This document shows, one piece after another, positions 18,189 to 27,620 of a stretch of 64,000 bases of DNA. Source of the stretch: G963668605 sp963793625 (GTDB taxonomy: Bacteria > Acidobacteriota > Terriglobia > Bryobacterales > Bryobacteraceae); the NCBI GenBank assembly GCA_963793625.1, contig CAWCAT010000050.1, positions 1-64,000 of the forward strand, written 5' to 3'. The number at the start of each line of letters is the position of its first letter. Within the stretch, counting starts at the first letter, position 1. The position numbers were made by a program, and so were the translations under genes. The notes under the pieces were generated by a model. It was not told the origin of the DNA and did not search any database. It was given only the letters and a program-made list of their open reading frames with translations.

Positions 18189-20365
18189 TTTCCCGCAGAG
18201 AACTCGTATGTGGCGCGGCGGCCGTTTTCGGTTCCCCGGCGGCCGCGCAGACAGGGCCCTACACGCGCAAATCTGTCACCCCGCCGGACTGGTACTGGCG
18301 TGCCATGCGCTGGCTCACCATGAACCTGGTTCAGGACGATCCGGGAAGGTTCGACCCCGATTTCTGGCTGGACTACCTCAAGCGCGCTCATGTGGACGCA
18401 GCGAGTTGGAACTCCGGCGGCATCGTGGCCTTCTACCCCACCCGCATACCCTATCACCGGCGGAACGAAAAGCTCGGCAGCCAGCGATCCGCTGGGCTAC
18501 CTGGTGGAGGGCTGTCGCCGTATGGGTTTGATTGTGACGGCGAGGGTGGACCACCACGCCACCTACGAAGACACCGCCAAAGCCCACCCGGAGTGGATCT
18601 CCATCGATCCCGCGGGCAAACCGCGCCGGCACTGGGCCTCACCCGAGTTGTTTCTGACATGCACACTGGGGCCTTACAACGAATTCTTCATGACCTCCGT
18701 CATGACGGAAATCGAAGAGCTCTATCGTGTCGATGGCTTCAACCACAACCGTTGGGCACCGCAGATGATGTGTTACTGCGAGTGGTGCCGGAAGAGCTTT
18801 CGACAGGCCTCCGGGCTCGAACTCCCGGAGAAAGAACCCGCGGAAAACTCAAGTTGGGTGAAGTACCTGGCATGGCGCGAAAACCGCATTTTTGAATTGT
18901 GGGACCGCTGGAACGCGGAAGATTCAGAAAATCAATCCGAACGCCTTCGTGCTGCCGGGCGCTCGGCTCCGAGCGTGGAATGCTCAACATGAGCAAGGTC
19001 CGGCAGCGCGCCAAAACGCTGTACCTGGACTACCAGGGGCGGCGCGGCACGACGCCGCCGTGGATGGCCGGCAAGAAAGGCAAGGAACTGCGGTCCGTGC
19101 TGGGCGACAAGCCGGTCGGCCTCACATTCAGCGTCGGCCATGAGCAGGATTACCGCTGGAAAGATTCGGTGCAGACCGCGGCGGAAATCAAGGTGTGGGT
19201 GCACGACGGCGTTGCGCACGGTCTGCGCCCCAAGATGGCGAAATTCGCAGGCACCCTTCACGACACCCGCTGGCTGAAGCCCGTGGAAGAGGTGTACACG
19301 TGGTTGTGGAAGAACGAGCCGTACCTGCGCAATACCGGTCACACGATCGCCAGCGTCGGCATCCTCCATTCGCAACGGACCGCACGTTTGTACAAAGCTC
19401 CGGCCGAGCGCGGGCACAGTGAACAGGATTTCGGCAACGGCCTGTACCAGGCGCTGATCGAGGCGCGCATCCCTACCGATATCGTGCATGAGGACCTGCT
19501 CGAGGAATCCGATCTCGGCCGCTTCCGCGTGCTCGTGCTGCCCGGCGTAGCTTGCCTTTCGGACCGGCAATGCGAGCAAATCCGGCAGTACGTGCGGAAT
19601 GGGGGAAGCCTCGTCGCCACCTTCGAAACCAGCTTGTTCGATGAAAACGGTGCGCGCCGGCCGGATTTCGGACTGGGAGACCTGTTTGGAGTGAAGGTTG
19701 CGGGACCGGCGCAGGGGCGCATGAAAAACTCCTATCTGCGACTGGACAAGAGCACCGCGCACCCGCTTCTGACTGGTTTTGAAGACGCAAGCCGCATGGT
19801 GAACGGAGCCTGGCGATTGCCCGTCGAGCTGGTGGCTGAATTCCCTGCACGGCCTGTGCTCTTCGTCGAGCCTTACCCGGACCTCCCGATGGAGGAGGTG
19901 TATCCCCGCGACCTCCACAAAAACGTACCGGAGGTTTATCTGCGCGAAATCGGCGGCAGCCGGATTGTGTACTTCCCCTTCGACATCGACCGGATCTTCT
20001 GGGAGGTGTTGGATGCCGACCACGGCCGCCTGCTGGCCAACGCCGTGCGCTGGGCCGCCGGCAACGATATTCCTGTGCGCGTGGAAGGCAAGGGCATGCT
20101 GGACGTCACGGCATGGCGCCAGCGGAACTCCATGACCGTACACCTCGTGAATCTTACGAACCCGATGTTTATGAAGGGTCCGTTCCGTGAGATCTATCCG
20201 GTGGGTGCGCAGCGAGTCCACGTGCGCGTGCCCGCGGGGGTCAAGGTGCGTGCCGTGCGGTTGCTTACGGCCGGACGGGATGCGGCTTTTGAAGCCCGGA
20301 GCGGCTGGCTGACGGTCGAGGTGCCGTCGGTTGATATTCACGAAGTCATCGCCATGGATTTCTGA
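18185..20365 (+). CDS. secreted glycoside hydrolase with beta-galactosidase-trimerisation domain, GHL6-like (three frameshifts)
   Basis: ATG 18185 opens a twin-arginine-like signal (MISRRELVCGAAAVFGSPAA). The N-terminal TIM-barrel-like half (FDPDFWLDYLKRAHVDAASW, then VEGCRRMGLIVTARVDHHAT and GFNHNRWAPQMMCYCEWCRK) resembles the hypothetical glycosyl hydrolase 6 family. The second half is a class-I-amidotransferase-like trimerisation domain (LEESDLGRFRVLVLPGVACL, QYVRNGGSLVATFETSLF). Frame changes occur near 18480, 18915 and 18975, and coding potential resumes each time, ending AMDF at 20365. Expected length is about 720 aa. Substrate unknown. Part of its 3' end is copied at 20677-20815. Confidence 0.7.
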
Positions 20366-20370
20366 GCGTC

Positions 20371-20457
20371 ATGTTCAAAACCACTGCACTCTCGATTTTG
20401 ACGTTGGCCTGCGCGGCGGCCGCGCCGCCGGCTCTTCTCGAACAGGTCTCGATTTGA
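20371..20457 (+). pseudogene. GH2 gene 5' remnant, 28 codons
   Basis: ATG 20371 begins MFKTTALSILTLACAAAAPP, nearly identical to the signal peptide of the GH2 gene at 20827, and stops after LLEQVSI at 20457. The break comes where the FG-GAP 3' repeat was inserted. The intact copy begins again 456 bases further on. Confidence 0.85.
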
Positions 20458-20676
20458 TCTACAGCCGGTTGGACATAAAGCCCTCCATGTTGAAGCACGG
20501 GGACAATGTTGTTGAAGTGCGCTCGGACACCGAACAGCATGGAGTCGAAGTCATGCTGCCGGGGCCGGCGCTGTTTGTTAGAACGAAATGATTGTACAGT
20601 TGACTTAGTGATATGTCAGTGATATATTCAGGCTCTCTTTTGGTGATGAGGAAATCCGTATGAAGGGACAAATCAA
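20452..20676 (+). repeat. mosaic repeat, copy 3 (FG-GAP 3' end plus promoter)
   Basis: Bases 20452-20591 match the coding end of the FG-GAP gene (12331-12470), including the stop. Bases 20562-20676 match the promoter-bearing repeat at 8319-8440, up to GAAGGGACAAATCAAG. It lies between a broken and an intact copy of the GH2 5' end. Confidence 0.85.
20600..20628 (+). promoter_or_regulatory. sigma70-type promoter with TGATATGTCA site, upstream of GH2
   Basis: TTGACT (20600-20605), a 17-base spacer, and TATATT (20623-20628), with TGATATGTCA at 20609-20618 in the spacer. It is the near-identical twin of the promoter at 8357. Brought in with the repeat, it gives the GH2-oxidoreductase-receptor part of the operon its own promoter. 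Confidence 0.7.
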
Positions 20677-20826
20677 GAAGGCAAGGACATCTTGGACGTC
20701 ACGCCATGGCGCCAGCGGAACTCCATGACCGTACACCTCGTGAATCTTACGAACCCGATGTTTATGAAGGGCCCGTTCCGTGAGATCTATCGGGTGGGTG
20801 CGCAGCGCCATGGATTTCTAAGCGTC
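20677..20826 (+). repeat. duplicated 3' end of the GHL6-like gene
   Basis: Bases 20677-20809 repeat 20088-20213 with few changes (encoding WRQRNSMTVHLVNLTNPMFM). The copy is then joined to the last bases before the GH2 start (CATGGATTTCT, compare 20353-20363). The open frame passes in phase into GH2, so an apparent start at 20692 is an artefact of this duplication. Confidence 0.85.
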
Positions 20827-22809
20827 ATGTTCAAGACCACTGCACTCTCGATTTTGACGTTGGCCTGCGCGGTTGCCGCGCCGCCGGATCTTCGCGAACA
20901 GGTCTCGCTGAACGGAGTTTGGGCGCGCGGCGGGACGGTGCCTGTCTATGAGGGCGAGCCAATAGATACGAAGACGTACGAGCGAGAGGTCAGGGTGCCT
21001 GCCGCGTGGAAGAACCGCATCGTCAAAATCGAGTTCGAAAACGTGGCGTTCGTAGCGGACGTATTTATACAAGGCGAGCACGCGGCGCGGCATGTTGGCG
21101 CGTGGAACCCTTTCACAGTAGATGTCACGCGGTGGGCGAAGCCAGGCTCGTCTTTCTCGCTGCGGGTGGAAGTGAGCGGGCCGCAGCACCCGCCCATTGT
21201 GGACTCGATGGGCGCGTTTCAGTGGCCCGTGGGTGGATGGGGCCCCAAGAAGCGCGGCGGCATCGCCGGCGACGTCACTCTACGCGCGTACGGGAGCGTG
21301 TACATAGACGACGCCTTTATTCAGACTTCGTTCCGTGAGAAGCGGCTGAGCGTCGAGTACACAGTCCACAACGGCGGCGCGAGTCCTCGTACGGTTGAGA
21401 TCGCGGGGGAAGCGACGCCTGCTCGGGGAAGCGGGGCCCGCAAGGCTCTGCGCGCACCCGCCGTCACGTTGCAGGCTGGCGAGACCCGGACCGTGACCGC
21501 CTCAGTCCCCTGGCCTGACGCCGCCCTCTGGTGGCCTGACCGGCCCGTCCTGTATCACCTGACCAGTCAAGTGCTAGAGAACGGCGAGCGGCTCGATCGC
21601 GAAACGCGCCGTTTCGGCTTCCGCGAAATCTGGACAGAAGGCAACCAGTTCCGCTTCAACGGTGTGCGTGCCAACCTGTTCGGCGACTATCAGGTATTCG
21701 GCGACACCTGGTACACGAAACCTCTCATTCACACACCGGAGAACTGGCCGGCCACGGTGGACCGGATCAAGGCGATGAACATCCGTATTCTCCGCTGGCA
21801 TCACAATCCGGTGCCTCAGTATGTGCTCGACGTGACTGACGAGAAGGGCTTGCTAATCTGCGACGAATCCGCCAACTACGCGCGACATTACCATCAGCAA
21901 TCCCCCCACGAGGTGTACCTGGAAAACGCCCACCGCTGGATTCCCGCGTGGATTCGAGCGGACCGCAACCACCCCTCCGTCTATATGTGGAACGCCACCA
22001 ACGAGATGACGTACAAATTCGCCGGACCGTTCGACGCGAAGGAAGTGCGCCGGCTGGGCGATACCATCCGGCGTTTCGACCCCACGCGGCCGGTCGGATA
22101 TGATGGCGACACCCCGCCCGTAGTGGACGAGTTGATTGATTACCATTATCCGGAGGGCTACAACAAAGAGCCGAAAGGCAGCATCTACAGTTGGGCCAAG
22201 CTGGTCAAGCCGGACCGGCCTACCGGAACGGGTGAGATGCTGCACACCAGGTCGCCGCTCAAGGAAGTGCAGACGGCGGTGACCCGCAACACGTGGTGGC
22301 TGGGTATCTGGACCCGCGGCCTGCGTTATACCAACTGGACCAACGTGAAGCCCGCCTGCTACTGGTTCGCGGCCGAGGACGGCTTTGAGGGGCCGCGGGC
22401 GGAGAACCTGCGCAACGCTTACGCCCCGGTGGCCCTGTTCGACAAGGAGTACGACGACCTTGGGATCGAGCCATACGTCAAGGGTTTAACCCCCGGCGGG
22501 ACACTGCCGCGCGTCGCGGCCGGAGCGCCGTTCCAGCGCACGCTGGTGCTATACAACGACGAGTTCCGCGGCGACACGGTCCGAGTCGAGGTGCTGCTTC
22601 GAACGGGCGCCACGGTACACACGCGCTGGACGAAGCAGTTTCAGGTCGCCCTGGGCGAGCACATTGACATTCCCTGTCCCCTGCAGGTTCCCGCCGCTCC
22701 TGGCAAGGTGCTGGAACTCGTCCTGCGGACCTACAAGGACGGAGCCAAAAAGTTCGAAGAAGTGCGGCGCTTCGCAATCGACGGCGGCGTGGAGGCCCTC
22801 CGGCCATGA
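20827..22809 (+). CDS. secreted glycoside hydrolase family 2 protein
   Basis: The true start is ATG 20827, with signal peptide FKTTALSILTLACAVAAPPD, 660 aa. A sugar-binding jelly roll (VRVPAAWKNRIVKIEFENVA to NPFTVDVTRW), an immunoglobulin-like domain and a TIM barrel (RFNGVRANLFGDYQVFG, MNIRILRWHHNPVPQYVLDV, LLICDESANYARHY) follow. Candidate acid/base is the Glu in WNATNEM (about residue 392) and candidate nucleophile the Glu in TGTGEML (about 468). GH2 covers beta-galactosidases, beta-mannosidases, beta-glucuronidases and others, so specificity is open. It ends with ATGA shared with the oxidoreductase. The paralogue at 36385 carries an extra C-terminal fusion that this one lacks. Confidence 0.85.
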   Translation: MFKTTALSILTLACAVAAPPDLREQVSLNGVWARGGTVPVYEGEPIDTKTYEREVRVPAAWKNRIVKIEFENVAFVADVFIQGEHAARHVGAWNPFTVDVTRWAKPGSSFSLRVEVSGPQHPPIVDSMGAFQWPVGGWGPKKRGGIAGDVTLRAYGSVYIDDAFIQTSFREKRLSVEYTVHNGGASPRTVEIAGEATPARGSGARKALRAPAVTLQAGETRTVTASVPWPDAALWWPDRPVLYHLTSQVLENGERLDRETRRFGFREIWTEGNQFRFNGVRANLFGDYQVFGDTWYTKPLIHTPENWPATVDRIKAMNIRILRWHHNPVPQYVLDVTDEKGLLICDESANYARHYHQQSPHEVYLENAHRWIPAWIRADRNHPSVYMWNATNEMTYKFAGPFDAKEVRRLGDTIRRFDPTRPVGYDGDTPPVVDELIDYHYPEGYNKEPKGSIYSWAKLVKPDRPTGTGEMLHTRSPLKEVQTAVTRNTWWLGIWTRGLRYTNWTNVKPACYWFAAEDGFEGPRAENLRNAYAPVALFDKEYDDLGIEPYVKGLTPGGTLPRVAAGAPFQRTLVLYNDEFRGDTVRVEVLLRTGATVHTRWTKQFQVALGEHIDIPCPLQVPAAPGKVLELVLRTYKDGAKKFEEVRRFAIDGGVEALRP

Positions 22810-24128
22810 CACGCCGGAGTTTCACGGTCATGTCCGCGCTAAGCTATGCGCGCGTTTACGGCGCCAACGAACGCGTGCGCCTCGGCGTCATCGGCGTGGG
22901 CGCGCGCGGAGACCGGCTGCTCGACGAGTTCCTCCGGCTCCCGGACGCGCAAATCGCGGCCGTCTGCGATCTGCGGGAGGACTACCTGAATCTCGCGGGG
23001 CGGAAGGCGGGCGCCGGCATTGTGAGATGCAAAGACTACCGCCTCGTCCTCGACGACCGCAGCGTGGACGCCATCGTGATCGCGACGCCGGACCACTGGC
23101 ACGCCATTCAGTTCGTCGATGCTTGCCGTGCGGGCAAAGACGTCTTCGTCGAGAAGCCGCTCTCGCTGACGGTCGTGGAAGGCCGCACGATGGTCGAAGT
23201 GGCGGAGCGCACCGGCCGCGTAGTGCAGGTTGGAACGCAGCGGCGTTCGTCCGCCATGATCCGCGAGGCAGTGGAATTCATACGAGCTGGCGGCATCGGG
23301 CAGGTTTCGGTCGCACGCGCCTTCGACCGCTTGAACGAGTGGCCGCACGGTATCGGCCGTTTCCCCGATGAGGCCCCGCCCTCGGACATGGATTGGGACC
23401 TCTGGTTGGGACCCGCGCCCAAGGTCGCCTACAACCGCAACCGCACGTTTTACAACTATCGTTGGTTCTACGATTACTCGGGCGGACAACTGGCCAACAA
23501 CGGCATTCATTTGCTGGACGTGATCCGCTGGGCGCTCGAACTCGGGCTTCCAAACAAGATCGCCGCCATCGGAGGAAACTACGTCGTGAAGGACGCCAGG
23601 GAAATTCCGGACACCCTCGAAGTGATCTGGGAGTTCGACGGCAAAGTGCTCGTGAGTTTCACCCAGACGAATGGGAACGAGGCGCCGGCCAATGCGCAGG
23701 GCGCCGATCTCGAGTTTCGCGGGACGAAAGGCACTCTGTACATCCATCCGGACCGCTTCGAAGTAGTTCCGGAGCCGGTCGCGGCCGGCCTGCGTTACAG
23801 AGTCAGCCCATTGCGGCGTCAGGAGTCAAAAGGAAGCTGGATGGCGGCCCGGAAAACGGCCATCGCACCGAAAGCGATGAAGGGCGCCGCCACGGCCGAC
23901 CGGGAGCACGTCCGCAATTTCTTGGATTGCGTCAAGAGCCGGTCGCAGTGCAATGCCGGCATACGTCAGGGCTATAGTTCAACTGCGACATGCCTGCTCG
24001 GAAACATCGCGCTGAAAACGGAGAGCACCCTGAAATGGGACGGCGCGATGGAACGATTTAGAAACAACGAGGCGGCCAACCGGCTTCTGCATTACGCGTA
24101 CCGAAAGCCTTACGTGCTGCGCGTTTGA
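22806..24128 (+). CDS. Gfo/Idh/MocA-family oxidoreductase
   Basis: NAD(P)-dependent sugar oxidoreductase, 440 aa, with a possible secretion signal (TRRSFTVMSALSYARVYGA). Rossmann loop LGVIGVGARGDRLL, then DAIVIATPDHWHA, the conserved EKP motif (GKDVFVEKPLSL) and the catalytic-domain segment YNYRWFYDYSGGQLANNGIH with the usual His. The start overlaps the GH2 stop. Secreted members of this family have been linked to redox chemistry on glycans, including keto-sugar intermediates. The last 280 bases occur again at 12746-13020. Confidence 0.88.
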   Translation: MTRRSFTVMSALSYARVYGANERVRLGVIGVGARGDRLLDEFLRLPDAQIAAVCDLREDYLNLAGRKAGAGIVRCKDYRLVLDDRSVDAIVIATPDHWHAIQFVDACRAGKDVFVEKPLSLTVVEGRTMVEVAERTGRVVQVGTQRRSSAMIREAVEFIRAGGIGQVSVARAFDRLNEWPHGIGRFPDEAPPSDMDWDLWLGPAPKVAYNRNRTFYNYRWFYDYSGGQLANNGIHLLDVIRWALELGLPNKIAAIGGNYVVKDAREIPDTLEVIWEFDGKVLVSFTQTNGNEAPANAQGADLEFRGTKGTLYIHPDRFEVVPEPVAAGLRYRVSPLRRQESKGSWMAARKTAIAPKAMKGAATADREHVRNFLDCVKSRSQCNAGIRQGYSSTATCLLGNIALKTESTLKWDGAMERFRNNEAANRLLHYAYRKPYVLRV

Positions 24129-24200
24129 ACGCCCGGCGCCAGATCGAGGCGGTGGTGTGAGGCCGCCTCTTAACGTAACAGTTTGTTGAAGGAGAGCCTT

Positions 24201-27200
24201 ATGCACTACTTGCGTTTCTTGCTTGTGCCTTTCTGCGGGGCTGCTTTGCTGGGCCAGACGTTCACCGGAACCATCACGGGCCGCGTCACCGACCCGAACG
24301 AGGCGGCCGTTCCAGGCGCGGAGGTTGTTCTCAAAAACGCCAACACCGCCGAAATCCGCCGTGGCCAAACCAACGACCTTGGAATCTATTCTTTTCCCCA
24401 GATCCTGCCTGGCGAGTACAACCTCACCACGTCGAAAGCAGGATTTCGAGCGTTTGCGCAGAACGGCATTCAACTGAATGCGAGCCAGACGGCCGAGATC
24501 AACGTGCGACTGGTAGTGGGGCAGGTCTCCGAGAAGATCGAGATAACCGCGGGGGCGGCTCTGCTCGATACGCAAACGTCAAACCAGTCGACCACGCTGG
24601 AAACGCGCCTGATTCAGGAGCTGCCGCTCCTGGTGCGCAACCCGTTCGCGCTCGTGCACTCGAGCGCGGGCGTCGTGAGCCTGAACCAGAATCTCATCAA
24701 TTCAACCAGCGAGCAGAATACCACGCGGTTCAGCCTCAACGGGGGACGGGAGAACAGCGCGCAGGTGATGATCGACGGCGTGCCTGCCCTTGCCGGCGAC
24801 TGGGGCGGGTTGATCGCCACACCCGGTGTGGACACGGTGCAGGAGGTCCAGGTGCTTCGCAACACCTACGAAGCACAGTTCGGCAAAAGCGGAGGCGGAG
24901 TGGTCAACATGACCACCAAGGGGGGAGGCCGCCAATTTCACGGCAGCCTTTTCGAGTACCTGGCGAACGACAATTTGGACGCGAACAGTTTCTGGAACAA
25001 CAAGTTCGGCCGAGACAAGACGGAATCCAAGCGCAACCAGTTCGGCGGGAATCTTTCGGGCCCGATCTGGAACAGCAAACGACTGTATGGACTGTTCGGC
25101 TACGAAGGCTTGCGCCAGAGCGCTCCATCCAGCCGCCTCGCCACGGTTCCCACGGCTCTCGAGCGAGGGGGCGATTTTTCGCAGACCTTCAACGCGAACC
25201 GGTCACTGCAGCAGATCTTCGATCCGGCTACGACGCGCCTGGATGCCGCCACCAAAAAATACCTTCGCGACCCGTTTCCCGGGAATCGCATTCCGTCGAA
25301 CCGGTTCGATCCCGTGGCGCTCAACATCGTGAAGTACATGCCCACCTCCAACCAGCCGGGCCAGGCGATCACCAACACGAACAATTATTACGGTGCCGGG
25401 AGTTCCAATGTCGTCAACGACAAATACGATGTCCGCATCGACTGGGCCAGGACCGAAAAGCACACGATGTGGGGACGTGTGACCAAGGCGAACCAGCTTT
25501 CGCGGCCGTTTCAGTACTGGGAACCCGCCGCCGAAAACTCTCAGGACCAGATCAATCCGCGGTATGCACGTGAACCTCGGCAATACGTTTATCGTCAGCC
25601 CCACCATGGTGATCAACGTAGTGCTCGGCGGCGGCCGTTGGAATGAGCAGCAGCGCTCCAAAGGTTATGGATTCGACTATAAATCGCTGGGCTTTCCGGA
25701 CAGCCTCGCGCGGCAGTTCGACGTTCCGACTCCGCCAGAGGTCTCGATCGGTGGCCTGACGATGGGGTATCCAAGAGATTTGCAGGCCATTCGCAACGTA
25801 TTCAATGCGCAGGTCAACGTTTCGAAAGAGTTTGCAGCCCACAGCGTGAAATTTGGGTATTCGCTCGAAGCCGCACTCATGAACAACCAGGACGCCTATT
25901 CGGCGTACTTCGCGTTCAATAACGGCTTTACTCTCGGTCCGGATGCCGACTCGAAAGATCCGCTGACGGGCAGCGGAATGGCGTCGCTGCTCCTCGGCAC
26001 AGGAGCCAGCGGCCGCGCACCGAAGGCGGACCGCCCGGCTATCAACGATAAGTACTGGGCGCTGTATGTCCAGGACGGCTGGAAGGTCTCGCGCCGCCTG
26101 ACCTTTAACTTCGGGTTGCGATACGAAGTTCAACTGGGCCGAACCGAGCGCTACAACCATCTCAACTATTTTGATTTCGACGCCGTGAGCCCCTTGGGCG
26201 CCGCGGCGGGATTGCCCGGTCTTCGCGGCGGGTTGTCGTTCCTCAGCGCGGACGACCGTCATCTCTGGAACACTCCGCACAACAACGTGGCGCCGCGAGC
26301 CGCGATCGCCTACAAGATCACGGATCGCTTTGTCGCGCGCGCCGGTTACGGCATTTTCTACCTCAAGAACGTCAATACCGGCCCGACGTCCTCAAACACC
26401 GGTTACAAATTCGATACCCCGTGGACAACCAGTGTGGACGGTGGCCGCACGCCTTACACGTATCTCCGGAATCCATTTCCGGAGGGCGTCACCACGCCCC
26501 CGGGGGCGGCCAGCGGCCTCCTCACCAGCGTCGGCCAAGGCGTCTCGGCGTACCAGAAGGTCCGTCCAACGCCCTACATGCAGCAGTACAGCCTCGACCT
26601 GCAGTACCAACTGTCCGGCAGTTCCATCTTCGAGTTGGGGTATTCCGGAAGCCAGGGTCGCAAGCTGAGTTACGGGTATGCGTTTCAGCTAAACCAGCTA
26701 CCCGACGCGGAACTGGCCCGGGGCGACGCCCTGCTGGGCCTGGTGAACAACCCGTTCTATGGAGTCGATTACCAGCGGAACCATGTCGGCGCGAACCGTG
26801 CAACTCGGTCAACTGCTCCGGCCCTATCCGCAGTTCACCGGCGTGACTATTCCGGACATGCCGGGTGCGTCATCCAGTTTCAATGCTCTCACCGCGGGGG
26901 TTACGAGGCGCTTCTCCGGAGGCCTGACCTTGATAGCCTCGTATCGCTTCGCGAAGGCCATCGACAATGCCTCGGAAAGTATTAACTTCGGTAGCGGCGA
27001 CCGGGGCCGCAACTTCAATAACATGAGTCTCGACCGGTCCATCAGCGTGCACGACATCCCTCATAGCCTTGCGGTGACCTACCTATACACCCTCCCGATC
27101 GGCAAGGGACAACACTTTGGCGCCTCGATGCACCGCATACTCGACGGCGTGGTGGGTGGGTGGAGCCTCAGCGGGATCTTCAAGATGGACTCCGGGTTCC

Positions 27201-27603
27201 CGCTGAACTTCTCTGCTCCGAATAACACCAACTCGTTCGGCGGCGGCCAGTACCCGAACATCAGCGACCGCAAGCAAATGAAGATTGCGGATCCAACCAG
27301 TGAACGGTGGTTCAATACTTCGGTGTTTTCACAGCCGGCGCCGTTTACTTTCGGAAACGCGCCGCGGTGGGTTGGGGATGTGCGAACCGGACGCAACAAC
27401 AACATGGACATGGCGCTGATGAAGAACTTCAAGGCGAAAGAGACGATTGCGCCTGCAACTCCGCGGAGAGTTCTTCAATGCCTTCAATCGAAACCGGTTT
27501 GCGGCGCCCGCTACGAATCTTGGCAGTAAGGATTTCGGAACGGTCACGGCGATCGATTAATAGTCCGCGGCGAATTCAGGCCGCATTGCGGCTTACTTTC
27601 TGA
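24201..27603 (+). CDS. TonB-dependent receptor, Oar-type (four frameshifts)
   Basis: ATG 24201 follows GAAGGAGAGCC. Signal peptide and a carboxypeptidase-regulatory-like domain (GQTFTGTITGRVTDPNEAAV) come first, then the plug (GGRENSAQVMIDGVPALAGD, VQVLRNTYEAQFGKSGGGVV) and a long barrel ending RRIQAALRLTF with the terminal aromatic residue of outer-membrane proteins. Frame changes near 25565, 26800, 27447 and 27557 split it, but the reading matches the intact paralogue at 32942 throughout. It should import oligosaccharides across the outer membrane using TonB energy. No SusD partner is encoded nearby. Confidence 0.85.
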
Positions 27604-27620
27604 GCTCGAGGTTTTATCGA

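Noticed and set aside
18932..20341. 469-codon minus-strand frame opposite the GHL6-like gene
   Set aside because: Antisense shadow. Its His/Arg-rich composition and lack of motifs contrast with the conserved plus-strand protein.
20692..20826. N-terminal extension of the GH2 protein (start at 20692)
   Set aside because: The extra 45 codons are a duplicated piece of the upstream gene's 3' end. The signal peptide and homology begin at ATG 20827.
22839..23747. 302-codon minus-strand frame opposite the Gfo/Idh/MocA gene
   Set aside because: Antisense to an intact Rossmann protein; composition only.
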